A DNA stretch of 64,000 nucleotides from Nitrososphaerota archaeon (GTDB lineage Archaea; Thermoproteota; Nitrososphaeria; Nitrososphaerales; Nitrosopumilaceae): assembly GCA_027315065.1 (NCBI GenBank), contig DAHUYT010000001.1, positions 1 through 64,000 of the forward strand, in the 5' to 3' direction. This document shows, one piece after another, positions 8,945 to 18,079 of this stretch. The notes under the pieces are model-generated. The model was not told the DNA's origin. It ran no database searches and saw nothing but the letters and a program-made list of their open reading frames with translations. Every line of letters starts with the position of its first letter. The first letter of the stretch is position 1. The translations under genes were made by a program, and so were the position numbers.

Positions 8945-9112
8945 TTATTTCTTTATACCTAATGTTCTGTTCTTTAATCTCAAGTAAACGTTGTGGCATT
9001 TACGGCATCTTGTGGCTGACATTGAATTCTTAGCGCCGCATGAGAAGCAGACCTTGAAGTAAAGTCTTGCCTTTTGGGCAATCTGTTTTTTTAACGGATC
9101 TGTAATTGGCAT
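8945..9112 (-). CDS. rpl40e: 50S ribosomal protein L40e
   Basis: This 55-residue basic protein is translated from the ATG at 9112. It begins MPITDPLKKQIAQKARLYFK and carries a zinc-ribbon with two CxxC pairs: VCFSCGAKN and TRCRKCHN. The tail YLRLKNRTLGIKK is as in archaeal L40e. It is a component of the large ribosomal subunit. It is just upstream of sucD on the same strand and abuts the convergent small gene ending at 8944. Confidence 0.93.
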   Translation of the reverse strand: MPITDPLKKQIAQKARLYFKVCFSCGAKNSMSATRCRKCHNVYLRLKNRTLGIKK

Positions 9113-9137
9113 TTCTCTTTTCTATCCTATTTGTCTG

Positions 9138-10058
9138 CTATTTGTTTCTACCCTTTTCCAACTTTCCTGCAAGTAGCATTGGCACTTCAGCCGGCCTCTT
9201 GGCAACAGGTACATTTGCCTTGGCATACATTGATACTTTTGACTCTGCTGAACCATAGGTTCCATAAATTATGGCCCCTGCGTGACCCATCCTCTTCTCT
9301 TTTGGAGCTGCACGTCCTGCAATGTATGCTACAACGGGCTTGTCAAACTTGGTATCGATAATGTGCTGAGCCAGCATCTCTTCAGCGTCGCCGCCTATCT
9401 CTCCTACAACAACTACGCCGTCTATATTGACTCCGTTTCGAATTGTATCAAATGCCTGTATCAGAGGTGCTCCATTAATAGGGTCTCCACCTATTCCAAA
9501 ACAGATGCTTTGACCAAAATTCGCAAGTGAGAGATTGTTAGATACTTCATACATGAGGGTACCGCTTCGTGAAAGCACAGCTATTCTTCCAGGCTTGAAT
9601 GGGGATGCTGGCATGATTCCAATCTTGATGATTCCGGGTATTATTACTCCAGGGGTATTCGGTCCAACCACTATTGCATCATGCTTTTTTGATAATTCTA
9701 CTATAGTCAATGCGTCTTTTATCGGTACATGTTCTGGGATTGCAATCAATAGCTTGATTCCAGACTCTAGTGCTTCAACTGCGGCACTGAGGAAAAACTT
9801 TGCCGGAACAAAGATTATTGAAATTTTTGCGCCAGTTGCACCTACTGCGTCTTTCATATTTTCATAAATTGGAACATCTTCAAACTTTTGTCCGCCTTTT
9901 CCGGGAGTAACTCCTGCAACTATGTTTGTACCATATGCCAACATTTGCTGTGTATGAAATGATCCGAACTTTCCAGTAATTCCCTGAACAATTACTGATT
10001 TTTTCTTATAGTCTTTGTCTCCCTCCTTACCAATTAATAAATCAAAAAGGTCAGCCAT
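9138..10058 (-). CDS. sucD: Succinyl-CoA synthetase, alpha subunit
   Basis: This 306-residue protein is the CoA-binding and phospho-His subunit of the ADP-forming succinate-CoA ligase. Key motifs are VQGITGKFGSFHTQQML (CoA-binding), VGPNTPGVI, FGIGGDPINGAP and KRMGHAGAII, whose His is the phosphorylated residue. It overlaps the beta-subunit gene by 8 bases, indicating coupling. The enzyme links succinyl-CoA and succinate in the (partial) TCA cycle. Specificity for succinate is inferred from the classic two-subunit arrangement. Confidence 0.94.
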   Translation of the reverse strand: MADLFDLLIGKEGDKDYKKKSVIVQGITGKFGSFHTQQMLAYGTNIVAGVTPGKGGQKFEDVPIYENMKDAVGATGAKISIIFVPAKFFLSAAVEALESGIKLLIAIPEHVPIKDALTIVELSKKHDAIVVGPNTPGVIIPGIIKIGIMPASPFKPGRIAVLSRSGTLMYEVSNNLSLANFGQSICFGIGGDPINGAPLIQAFDTIRNGVNIDGVVVVGEIGGDAEEMLAQHIIDTKFDKPVVAYIAGRAAPKEKRMGHAGAIIYGTYGSAESKVSMYAKANVPVAKRPAEVPMLLAGKLEKGRNK

Positions 10059-11163
10059 TTTTGTTTACCTCAATTACTGCTGCATTTATTGCTTCTTCAA
10101 TGGTATCGAACATCTTTGTTCTAGAACCTTTCAGCATATCTTTTGATTTATCTGCCTCTGAGCCAGACATTCTTGCAAAGACTGGTACATCGACCATCTT
10201 GTTATCATACGCTTTGATAAAGGCAGTGGCAACTGTTGTTGTTTTGACAATGCCTCCATAAAGATTCACAAGTATGCCCCTGACTTTTTTCATCTTGCTA
10301 ATCAAGGTAAGTGCTTCATACACTGTGTCAGTTGTTGCACCGCCGCCAACATCAAGAAAACATGCTGGCTTTCCACCATTGTCAGACAACATGTCTAATG
10401 TAGACATGACAAGACCCGCTCCATTGCCCACTACGGCAATGTTGCCATCAAGCTCAACTAGTGAAAAGCCACTTTTTTCAGCACGCTCCTCAAGTTCTGA
10501 GACTTCTTGGAATTTGCGTAACTCGTCATGCCTAAACATGGAATTATCATCAATTATCATTTTGCCGTCAAGTGCAACAAGTGAATCATCCTTTAACACT
10601 GCAAGAGGGTTGATTTCAGCCAACTCTGCTTCTTTTTCTACTGTAACTTTGGATAATTTTTGAAGTATGTCGACAAACTGTTCAAGTGCCTTGTACTTTA
10701 GCCCTATCTCTTTGCCGATTTCTTCTGCAGTTTTTGTGTCAATATTTCCCAATCCTACTTCGTGTATTATCTGGTTCTTAACAGACTCTATCTCTACACC
10801 ACCTTCTGATGAAGATATCACGGTATAGCATCTCTTACTTCTGTTCAAAAACAACGAAAGGTAAAGTTCTTTTTTGATATCGGCCATTTTTTCAAGCAAG
10901 ATTGCCCTTGTCTTCTCGCCCTTGACTACTTTTTGCATTATTTCTGGATACTTTAATTCAAACTCATCTATGTTGTGGCATTTTTGAATAGCTCCTGCCT
11001 TTCCTCTGCCGCCTACTGCCATCTGGGCCTTGATAACAAATGGAAAACCAAGTTTTTCAGCGTCTTTTCTACCTTGCTCTATATTGGCAGATGTCAATCC
11101 TTGAGGAATTGGAATTCCGTAATCTGCAAATAATGATTTGACCTGATATTCAAGCAAACGCAT
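10051..11163 (-). CDS. sucC: Succinyl-CoA synthetase, beta subunit
   Basis: This 370-residue ATP-grasp subunit begins MRLLEYQVKSLFADYGIPIP. It has VIKAQMAVGGRGKAGAIQ (nucleotide-binding lysines), LAEINPLAVL (Mg ligands), and a C-terminal domain with GNGAGLVMSTLDML and FLDVGGGATT. Length and motif order match SucC. It is the first gene of the sucCD pair, starting at the ATG at 11163. It forms the heterodimeric or heterotetrameric ligase with the alpha subunit. Confidence 0.94.
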   Translation of the reverse strand: MRLLEYQVKSLFADYGIPIPQGLTSANIEQGRKDAEKLGFPFVIKAQMAVGGRGKAGAIQKCHNIDEFELKYPEIMQKVVKGEKTRAILLEKMADIKKELYLSLFLNRSKRCYTVISSSEGGVEIESVKNQIIHEVGLGNIDTKTAEEIGKEIGLKYKALEQFVDILQKLSKVTVEKEAELAEINPLAVLKDDSLVALDGKMIIDDNSMFRHDELRKFQEVSELEERAEKSGFSLVELDGNIAVVGNGAGLVMSTLDMLSDNGGKPACFLDVGGGATTDTVYEALTLISKMKKVRGILVNLYGGIVKTTTVATAFIKAYDNKMVDVPVFARMSGSEADKSKDMLKGSRTKMFDTIEEAINAAVIEVNKNG

Positions 11164-11205
11164 GGAAAGATTTCATTTTTATGGTCTTTATAATCTGTAT
11201 GGGTT

Positions 11206-11445
11206 CTACTTCAAATTTGTCTGCTGACAGTCACACATGACTTGATACGTAAAAAATCCAATCAATATCATAATCCGCACAAATTCAATAACCTCAAATT
11301 CTACTTTTACCGCACTTTGTTTTTGATACTTTTCTTCTAGTTTCCTAACTCTGTCTTGTATTGTAAAATATTTGATTGACTCTCTTTTTGGCTTGTCCGT
11401 GATTGTTGCCTGTGACTTGGTAGATGTAACATAATATATCCACAA
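11206..11445 (-). CDS. Small hypothetical protein, doubtful
   Basis: An open frame of about 79 codons starting at a TTG. It has a charged, helix-prone N-terminal half (QDRVRKLEEKYQKQ) and a hydrophobic C-terminal segment (EFVRIMILIGFFTYQVM), giving a possible short coiled coil plus one membrane helix. AT-rich TATA-like repeats lie close to the start. No family is recognised and no ATG is available, so this is a weak call. It is upstream of and co-directional with sucC. Confidence 0.35.
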   Translation of the reverse strand: MWIYYVTSTKSQATITDKPKRESIKYFTIQDRVRKLEEKYQKQSAVKVEFEVIEFVRIMILIGFFTYQVMCDCQQTNLK

Positions 11446-11702
11446 TATATCATAGGATTAGGGTTTTATGATATGCTAGGTTAAAAATATCGCTGTTTGA
11501 CTTAATGATCTTCTGTATACTAAGAAAACATGATATCGGTAAAGACTAGGTTGTAAGAGCATCAATACGTAGACATGCGGTAGAAAAGTGAGCAATTAAT
11601 ATTATCAATTACCAAATATCTGAAGGTTCCAGTGACAACATTTCACTTTATTGTTACAAATATTGTAATGACAAGTATCAAATCGGATGATGATCCTTTA
11701 CG
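11446..11702. other. Intergenic, nothing recognised
   Basis: About 260 bases of AT-rich sequence between two minus-strand genes. I see no RNA gene, repeat or credible small ORF. It probably holds the promoter of the gene ending at 11206. Confidence 0.5.
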
Positions 11703-12032
11703 TTAACTAAATTGCTCTTCAAGCAAGTCTACACAGGAAAGCAAGAGATCTCTGCTTTTTTTCACAAGCCAACTTGGAAACTCTTCTATTGTGAAGACTA
11801 GCTGTTGCTGAAAACTTGGTGGTATGTTTCCTCCAGATGTTACTACTTGCACTATTATGTGGTCTTCAGTCAGAGTACAAACTGTTTCCTGGTATGATTC
11901 TCCTTCCTCCTCCATGCTATTTCTATATAATACAATGGGTATCTTTGTTCTTGCCACGTGGGAAGATCCCTTTTTTAACAATACTTGAAAGTGGGATAAA
12001 AGCCAACCATCAAGAGTTATTTGTTTTGGCAT
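11703..12032 (-). CDS. Hypothetical protein, 109 aa
   Basis: A soluble protein of 109 residues beginning MPKQITLDGWLLSHFQVLLKKG. The central portion looks like alternating beta strands (IPIVLYRN, ETVCTLTEDHIIVQVV) and the C-terminus is a helix (FPSWLVKKSRDLLLSCVDLL). There is no signal peptide or membrane segment. It lies just downstream of ileS on the same strand, 44 nt away, so it may be its last cistron. I do not recognise the family. Confidence 0.6.
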   Translation of the reverse strand: MPKQITLDGWLLSHFQVLLKKGSSHVARTKIPIVLYRNSMEEEGESYQETVCTLTEDHIIVQVVTSGGNIPPSFQQQLVFTIEEFPSWLVKKSRDLLLSCVDLLEEQFS

Positions 12033-12076
12033 GAGAACTGATCTCTGTTTACTTATTTAATTGAATACATAAAACA

Positions 12077-15000
12077 CTACTCAACAGAGATTTGGATTTT
12101 TTGACCATCAAGATCTTCATCCTTGTAATTTTTGGCCTTGTCTGAAAATTCCACTTTTTTTACCCTCACAAGGAAGGCAAGGTCTGATTGCTTTTCGCTG
12201 ACCATTGTGAATGAATCGTCATCAAGACCTAGAATGTATGCCGCGTCGAGAACATCGGTAGGATTGTATCCACGTTCTTTTCTGAGTACCTGCAAACGTC
12301 TTGCTATGTCCCGAACTAGACCTCGTGACATCATTTCGCGATTTCTTGATGTGCTGATGAACATTATGAGTGAATCGCGTCTTGCCATTGCATAGCCTTT
12401 CTGTTCTGTAAAATCTATCACAAAATCACCTTTGTCTAACTCAATTTTGACATTACCAAGATCGAAAATAAACACTCCATTTTTCAATAATCCATCCACA
12501 ATTATGTTAGGATCAGTCTCTGAAAACTTTGTCACAAGACTTCCGATGTTTTGTTTTACTTTTGGTCCTATCTTCTTTCGTTCAAGTTCAACTTTGGGGA
12601 TAATGGGCAATCCAGCTTTTATTAGGTCTGATACACGCTCAAGCCCATCGGATTTTGGCAATTCTGCTATTCTGTATCTTTCTACATTTAGCTGTGATAC
12701 AAGTAAGCCTGACAAAGATTCAAGTTTTTGTTTCTGTGATGGTTCGACACAAATGATCGCTTCATCTAATGGCCATCTTCGTTTTAATTTTCCTTTCATT
12801 CTGGCAGCAGCTGAAACAGATACTGCTTCTTTCATCAAGTCAAATGATTCCTCTATTTTTTCGCTGATAAGTGATTGTTGAGGAGCAGGAAAATCTTCCA
12901 AAAGTATATTCTTTTTTTCAGAAAACATACTGGCATGTAGATACTGCGTTGTAAACGGGCAAATCGGATGAATCAGAATATCAATTGTTCTTAAAACGTC
13001 ATATAGTGTTGCATAGATGGCAAGTCTTCTTTCCCTTGATGATTCGTCCTCTACCCATAATTCCTCTCTAGTGATTGGAATATACACCTGACTTACAGAA
13101 TTTATGATGAAATCATCTATTGCCCTTGCTGATTCGTGGAACCTGCATCTCTCTTGAGATTCTATTACTGAAGAAATCAATTTTTGAAGCTTTGATAATA
13201 TCCAAATCTCTGACTCTTTTAGGAGACCCTTGTCTTTTGCATGTTGTACAGTAAAAGTCATATCATATCTGTCATAATCGCTATTTTGTTTCAGGTAAAT
13301 GTGCAAGTGATATAGCGTACTGAGAATCTGATATGGCCTTGAAACAAGCTCGTCTGTGCTAAAGTTGAGCGGTTCAATTGGACTTGACTTCCACATAAAA
13401 TACAGGCGAATTAAATCTACCGAGTATTTGTTCAGCAACTCTATTGCATCTAGCACGTTACCTTGACTCTTACTCATCTTGTTGCCATTTTTATCAAGCA
13501 CATGTCCTTGAAAGAGGAATGATTTGAATGGGGCAACTTGGGAATCGTTGAATATTACATTTTCAATTAAAAGAGTATATGCCCACCCTCTTGTTTGGTC
13601 TATTCCTTCAGTAAGAAATACTGCGGGAATGTACTCCTGATAGTCTTTATTGGTAAGTGATGCATACGGTGCCGCACCACTATTGTGCCAGGTATCCAAA
13701 ACAAACTGCTCTCTCTCCATTTTTGAATTACACTTGTCACAGTTTATCACTATCCTGTCTATCCACGGTCTATGCATCTCAAAATTTGGCCCATCAGGTA
13801 ACTCCGCAGCAATCATTGTTATGTCGTCTCTTGAGAAGAACCATTTTTGATTACCACAATTTTTGCATTTCCAGAGAGGTAATGGGCAGCCCCAGATACG
13901 TTCCCTTGAGATACACCATGGATGCTTGTCTTTGATTATATCGACAAATCTATTTCTTGGTGGCTCAAAAAAATATTCTACGTTCTCGGCTGCCTTTACT
14001 GCCTTGTCTCCAAGTCTGTCAAGAAAATAAAAGAAACCCCTTCTTGCTAGCCAAAGCAGCTTATGTTGTGATCTCCAGCACAACGGATATTGATGTTTTA
14101 TTTTTCCAATTCGTACAAGAGCGCTTTTTTCTTTGACTGCGCTGACTATTTTATCATCTGCATCTCTTACAAAAAGACCTGCAAAAATTCCAGCGTCTTT
14201 TGTAAATTTTGCCTCATCATCTATTGGATTAAAAATCGGTATTTTTCTTTTTGTTGCAATCTCAAAGTCTTCCTCACCATTTGCAGGTGACAAATGAACA
14301 AGCCCGCTTCCTGTTTTGACATCTACAAAATCTTCTGATACCACTATATGAAAATTGGGGAGAGTGGAACGTTCTTTGAGTCCTGAAATTTCGTCTAAAA
14401 GAGGATGAATGTATTTTTTTCCTTCAAGGGTGAATCCCTTCACTTCTTTGATTATTTTATATTCTTCAACTCGTGCCTCCTTCATGAATTCTTCTAGACG
14501 GTTTTTGCCTACAATCCATACCTCGTCACAGACCTTGGCATGAACATAATATTCATCTGGATTTACTCCAACCATTGTATCAGTAACCAGAGTAAAAGGC
14601 ATGGTAGTCCAGACAATAAGATATAGATCTTCATCTTGTAACTTTACCTTGTAATAGAGAGACGGATCCTGAACCGTGTCATATCCTTGATTTACCTCCG
14701 AATGGCTCAAGGATGTTTGACAGCTTGGGCAATATGCCACTACCTTGTATGCCTCAGAAAGAATTCCCCTTTCATGAGCTTTTTTTAGATACTTCCACTC
14801 TCGTTCGATGTATTCGTCTTTGTATGTCCAATATGCGTTTTTTTGGTTAAATGACATCCCTAATAATTTGTCAGACTCTACCCATTTCTCATTGAATCGA
14901 TGTACGATTTTCTTGCATTCTAAAACAATTTTTTCTATACCTGCCGATTCTATTACCTGCGATTTACTTCCTGATATGCCAAGTTCTTTTTCTGCCTGCA

Positions 15001-15274
15001 GCTCAACTGGTAGACCCTGTGTATCCCAACCCGCATTGAAAATAATCTTATATCCACGAAGAGTCATGTATCTGTACCACAAATCCTTCATTATTCTGCC
15101 ACGAAGGTGACCTGCATGGGGAGTCCCATTCATGGTGGGAGGACCTTCTATGAAAGCGATTTTTTTTGTTTTATTTGTAGACTCAAAAATTGATTTCTCT
15201 AAATCAATACCTGATAATTGCTGTTTTACTTCGTCTTCTATTTTCTTTGGATTGAAATCACTTGAGATCTGCAT
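12077..15274 (-). CDS. ileS: Isoleucyl-tRNA synthetase
   Basis: A class I aminoacyl-tRNA synthetase of 1065 residues that charges tRNA-Ile. The HIGH-type motif is HAGH at residues about 53-56 in PPTMNGTPHAGHLRG, and the KMSKS loop reads KMSKSQGN. In the CP1 editing domain TTMPFTLVTDT corresponds to the Thr-rich region, and RGWAYTLL and WHNSGAAPY follow the family. Zinc-ribbon-like CxxC pairs occur (CKNCGNQ, CDKCNSK). The length fits the archaeal/eukaryal-type enzyme. A TATA-like TTTATAAAG about 27 nt upstream of the ATG suggests a leaderless mRNA. Confidence 0.96.
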   Translation of the reverse strand: MQISSDFNPKKIEDEVKQQLSGIDLEKSIFESTNKTKKIAFIEGPPTMNGTPHAGHLRGRIMKDLWYRYMTLRGYKIIFNAGWDTQGLPVELQAEKELGISGSKSQVIESAGIEKIVLECKKIVHRFNEKWVESDKLLGMSFNQKNAYWTYKDEYIEREWKYLKKAHERGILSEAYKVVAYCPSCQTSLSHSEVNQGYDTVQDPSLYYKVKLQDEDLYLIVWTTMPFTLVTDTMVGVNPDEYYVHAKVCDEVWIVGKNRLEEFMKEARVEEYKIIKEVKGFTLEGKKYIHPLLDEISGLKERSTLPNFHIVVSEDFVDVKTGSGLVHLSPANGEEDFEIATKRKIPIFNPIDDEAKFTKDAGIFAGLFVRDADDKIVSAVKEKSALVRIGKIKHQYPLCWRSQHKLLWLARRGFFYFLDRLGDKAVKAAENVEYFFEPPRNRFVDIIKDKHPWCISRERIWGCPLPLWKCKNCGNQKWFFSRDDITMIAAELPDGPNFEMHRPWIDRIVINCDKCNSKMEREQFVLDTWHNSGAAPYASLTNKDYQEYIPAVFLTEGIDQTRGWAYTLLIENVIFNDSQVAPFKSFLFQGHVLDKNGNKMSKSQGNVLDAIELLNKYSVDLIRLYFMWKSSPIEPLNFSTDELVSRPYQILSTLYHLHIYLKQNSDYDRYDMTFTVQHAKDKGLLKESEIWILSKLQKLISSVIESQERCRFHESARAIDDFIINSVSQVYIPITREELWVEDESSRERRLAIYATLYDVLRTIDILIHPICPFTTQYLHASMFSEKKNILLEDFPAPQQSLISEKIEESFDLMKEAVSVSAAARMKGKLKRRWPLDEAIICVEPSQKQKLESLSGLLVSQLNVERYRIAELPKSDGLERVSDLIKAGLPIIPKVELERKKIGPKVKQNIGSLVTKFSETDPNIIVDGLLKNGVFIFDLGNVKIELDKGDFVIDFTEQKGYAMARRDSLIMFISTSRNREMMSRGLVRDIARRLQVLRKERGYNPTDVLDAAYILGLDDDSFTMVSEKQSDLAFLVRVKKVEFSDKAKNYKDEDLDGQKIQISVE

Positions 15275-15296
15275 GATAAATGATTGTGATTCTACT

Positions 15297-15306
15297 GATT
15301 TTATAA
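15297..15306 (-). promoter_or_regulatory. TATA box of ileS
   Basis: Read on the minus strand, CTTTATAAAA lies about 25-30 nt before the ileS ATG, the spacing expected for a leaderless archaeal transcript. Confidence 0.55.
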
Positions 15307-15384
15307 AGGTACAATCGAACTTCTGGAGTTATACTACAGAAGGGCAAGTTTGATTATAAACTGCTTTTACTGACCATTTGTATC

Positions 15385-15783
15385 TCATGCCCATATTTTG
15401 ACCGTGCCTTTTTTGCATTTTTCGTAAAGTCTCATCTTGTATAGTTTTTTTTCTAGTTCCTTTTTGAGATCCTTTGGTACTGCTATGTGAAGAGGTATGT
15501 CTTTGCCATTCATCACCCTACCTGTAAATGCCCTTAACTGCGCATCTATGTCGCAATCTCCTTTGATACTTGTTTTAACTTCACCTAGATGTCGTAGTAC
15601 TCCTTTCATACCTTCTAAATCCGGGGTGTATCCATCTCTTTCCTTTGGTTTTGGGAGATTCACGTATTTTTCATCAAAATGTTCTGGCATTCCTGCTATG
15701 TCAATATGTGTTATTGTGATTCCTTGCGATTCTAAAGTGGTTGCCAGTGAATTTAGCATTTTTTGGTGTTCTACCGATGTCAT
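15385..15783 (-). CDS. PD-(D/E)XK nuclease-like protein, 132 aa
   Basis: A small soluble protein. Residues about 52-70 carry a pattern like the PD-(D/E)XK nuclease core: TPDLEG (PD element) followed after a short strand by GEVKT (ExK element), with a helix before it that supplies a possible early Glu. The N-terminus is helical (EHQKMLNSLATTLESQG) and the C-terminus is basic (LKKELEKKLYKMRLYEKCKKG). The fold assignment is inferred from motif spacing only. It lies upstream of ileS on the same strand, with its own promoter region between. Confidence 0.6.
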   Translation of the reverse strand: MTSVEHQKMLNSLATTLESQGITITHIDIAGMPEHFDEKYVNLPKPKERDGYTPDLEGMKGVLRHLGEVKTSIKGDCDIDAQLRAFTGRVMNGKDIPLHIAVPKDLKKELEKKLYKMRLYEKCKKGTVKIWA

Positions 15784-15931
15784 ACTTGTGATATATGTTA
15801 ATGATTAAATTTAGGTATTATTAGATTTTGACTGTACTGTAAGAGGTTATTCTAAATTAGATCTACTAATTTTATCATTACTAACAATCAAAACCAGGAA
15901 GGGAAAAGTCCAACGCCTTTTCCCAATTTTT

Positions 15932-16165
15932 TTATGTGACTCTAAAAATGAGTGCTATGTAGCCTATCAGGACACCTGCAGAGATCAAACCTGCCGATTC
16001 GTAAAATGCGACAGGGTTGGTTCCACCGCCGTATCCTCCAGATTCTGGGTTGATGACAAAGATAGTCACAAGTACACATACCAACATTATTGCAACTGCT
16101 ACTGGCATGTATTCATCATGGCGTTTTCTTTGTTGGATCTTACCCGATGCATCATATGTTGACAT
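15932..16165 (-). CDS. Small two-helix membrane protein
   Basis: Starting at the ATG at 16165 the product is MSTYDASGKIQQRKRHDEYM, then a membrane helix (VAVAIMLVCVLVTIFVI), a Gly-rich loop (GGYGGGTN) and a second membrane helix (AGLISAGVLIGYIALIF), about 77 residues. An upstream ATG at 16198 would add 11 residues, but a TATA-like TATATTT lies about 28 nt before 16165, which fits a leaderless start there. Function is unknown. It is divergent from the Lrp-type regulator. Confidence 0.65.
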   Translation of the reverse strand: MSTYDASGKIQQRKRHDEYMPVAVAIMLVCVLVTIFVINPESGGYGGGTNPVAFYESAGLISAGVLIGYIALIFRVT

Positions 16166-16263
16166 TATCTTATATGCGTTGTACATAAATATAGGCATAT
16201 ATCAAATTTTTAATATAAATATACAGAAAAATGCTTAATTATTGAACAAATGTTCATTCTTGT

Positions 16264-16710
16264 ATGGCAGTCGATAATCTGGACAAATGCATATTAGTAG
16301 AATTATTGAAGAATTCAAAACGATCCTACCGCCAACTTGCAGGCAAGCTGGGAATTGCACCAGGGACTGTTCTTAAGAGAATAAAAGACATGGAATCAAA
16401 GGGAATAATCAAGGGTTACTCTATAATAATAGATCAAGAAAAACTAAGCTCTCAAATTATTGCTCTGATTGAGATAATTTCATCAGGAGGAAAGTTGGAA
16501 GAAATGGGGAAAAAACTCTCAAAACTTCAAAACATATATGGAGTTTATGAAACTACTGGTTCTCCTGATGCAATTATAATTGGAAAATTTAGAGATACTG
16601 ATGAGCTTGGCAAGTTCGCACGATATCTTTTAGGACTACCATCTGTTAGCAGAACAAACACTCATGTGGTCTTGAATACTGTCAAAGAAGACTTTAGAAT
16701 CCTGATATAG
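16264..16710 (+). CDS. Lrp/AsnC-family transcriptional regulator
   Basis: A 148-residue regulator. The N-terminal winged-helix begins LDKCILVELLKNSKRSYRQL, then AGKLGIAPGTVLKRIKDMES, with GIIKGYSI leading into the wing. A C-terminal ligand-binding/RAM domain (about residues 65-145) contains ALIEIISSGG, GVYETTGSPDAIIIGKF and VSRTNTHVVLNTVKED. The family senses amino acids or other small molecules and assembles as dimers and octamers. It is divergent from the small membrane protein and may control it. Target and ligand are not deducible. Confidence 0.93.
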   Translation: MAVDNLDKCILVELLKNSKRSYRQLAGKLGIAPGTVLKRIKDMESKGIIKGYSIIIDQEKLSSQIIALIEIISSGGKLEEMGKKLSKLQNIYGVYETTGSPDAIIIGKFRDTDELGKFARYLLGLPSVSRTNTHVVLNTVKEDFRILI

Positions 16711-16745
16711 CCGAACTAGATTGTTCCCAAAATTGAAAACTTGGG

Positions 16746-17933
16746 TTATGTCAATGCTATTTTGGAATCAACCTTGATGTGTATCTTCTCACCCGTATGT
16801 TGATGATCATTGTAAATCATCTTGGTTTTGATCCCTTTTTTATTTAGATATCCTTCGAGCAAAAGTGCCCATGGAATTGAATGACCGCTGTTCATTTTTG
16901 ATTCTATTATGAAGTGATTGCCATGTGATTCGTATCTGAGCTGTCCTGAGCATGTAATGTCGAGAGTTGAATCTACCAGGGATATTATCTCATCAAGTGT
17001 TTTTGATTGCAGATCTAACCCGTTTTTCTCCAAGAATACCATGATGTCTATCCCTCTGCCTCTTGAGTTTAGTATTGAATTTAGGACAAATCCAAGACCA
17101 TTTTCATTTATTAATTGTACTATCTTGAGAATCTCTTGTGCGTCTGGCTTTGACATGCCTGAGAAATTATTCGCCTTGATCCCGTTCTTCCAGGCATGTT
17201 CAAAAGTCTTGACCTGGTTTGTACCCAACAGTACATCTGTGGACAGAAATATGGCCCCTTTACCGTTACTGCTATTGATCATGAGAATCTCGGAATCATC
17301 AAAAATAATCGTGTTTTGAGAAACCTCTGCAGTTTTGAGCCTTATTCCTACTGGCAAGTTGTGAAAGGCCTCTGTTCCTACTAGGTTTGATGGAATTACA
17401 ATCTTGATATCGATGTTTTTTCTCAGAGCTATCAATAGTTCTTCCTTGCATTGGGAGATGAGGCTGAGTCCCCATGAATCAATTATTGCATGAATTGATG
17501 TCTTTGAACTATCTATCATTGACTGGAATTGTTTGAATACGTAGTTCTGAGCAAGATGGAAATATCTTTTCTCTTCTGACCCTCTTGCCTTTTTACTGTC
17601 CTCGCTGAGTCGCTTTAGTTTGGTAGTTAGACTGTTCATTGCATTTACGCGGTTTATCTGCTCTTGTATGATTTCATCAAATGCGTCTTCTGGAGCGATC
17701 GCAGTACACATTATTGGTTTACCTTTTGATATTATTGCAATCTTCTTTTTTTCAAGTTTTAGTAACGTTGGATACACCTTAGTTCTGGGCAAGTCGGAAT
17801 AATATGCAAGCTCGCTTGCAGAAATCGTACCCTTTGTAATTAAGGTGACATAGGCCTGTGCTTCGTATTGGCTCAGACCAAACTCTTCCAAACTTACTGC
17901 TAAATCTTGCCCCTTTACCATGGTAGAAATCAT
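16746..17933 (-). CDS. TrmB-family transcriptional regulator
   Basis: A protein of 395 residues with an N-terminal TrmB winged-helix (LEEFGLSQYEAQAYVTLITK, then ISASELAYYSDLPRTKVYPTL) and a short coiled linker. A PLD-like sensor domain follows (SMIDSSKTSIHAIIDSWGL ... IDIKIVIPSNL ... NTIIFDDSEILMINSS). The C-terminal part (about 270-395) is less familiar and contains YESHGNHFIIES and PWALLLEGYLNKKGIKTKM. The start at 17933 has a TATA-like element about 23 nt upstream. It is divergent from the CdvC operon, with a perfect palindrome between them, so regulation of that operon or of itself is plausible. Ligand unknown. Confidence 0.9.
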   Translation of the reverse strand: MISTMVKGQDLAVSLEEFGLSQYEAQAYVTLITKGTISASELAYYSDLPRTKVYPTLLKLEKKKIAIISKGKPIMCTAIAPEDAFDEIIQEQINRVNAMNSLTTKLKRLSEDSKKARGSEEKRYFHLAQNYVFKQFQSMIDSSKTSIHAIIDSWGLSLISQCKEELLIALRKNIDIKIVIPSNLVGTEAFHNLPVGIRLKTAEVSQNTIIFDDSEILMINSSNGKGAIFLSTDVLLGTNQVKTFEHAWKNGIKANNFSGMSKPDAQEILKIVQLINENGLGFVLNSILNSRGRGIDIMVFLEKNGLDLQSKTLDEIISLVDSTLDITCSGQLRYESHGNHFIIESKMNSGHSIPWALLLEGYLNKKGIKTKMIYNDHQHTGEKIHIKVDSKIALT

Positions 17934-18009
17934 CTACTTGTAAGGTAAGCTTAATAGCTAAATTCATTGGACAAAGGCTAAAAAAAATACTAAGCTGTAT
18001 CTTGAGACT

Positions 18010-18027
18010 GTGTCACTGTGGTGACAC
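18010..18027. promoter_or_regulatory. Perfect palindrome, candidate operator of the division operon
   Basis: GTGTCAC-TGTG-GTGACAC is a perfect 7-bp inverted repeat with a 4-base spacer. It lies about 24 bp upstream of the TATA-like box of the division operon and about 77 bp upstream of the divergent TrmB start. The arrangement suits a dimeric winged-helix regulator. It could also form a hairpin if transcribed. The binding protein is not identified. Confidence 0.5.
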
Positions 18028-18049
18028 GGATAGCTGTAACATGGATTTG

Positions 18050-18057
18050 ATATATCC
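18050..18057 (+). promoter_or_regulatory. TATA box of the division operon
   Basis: ATATATCC lies about 27-29 nt before the ATG at 18080, appropriate for a leaderless transcript beginning at that codon. Confidence 0.5.
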
Positions 18058-18079
18058 AAATTCAATCTCGTAGTTGAAG

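Noticed and set aside
10274-10663. Long plus-strand frame inside sucC
   Set aside because: It is a Ser/Thr-rich shadow of the ATP-grasp gene on the other strand.
12432-12881. Long plus-strand frame inside ileS
   Set aside because: It is antisense to a confidently identified synthetase and has no start context or family pattern.
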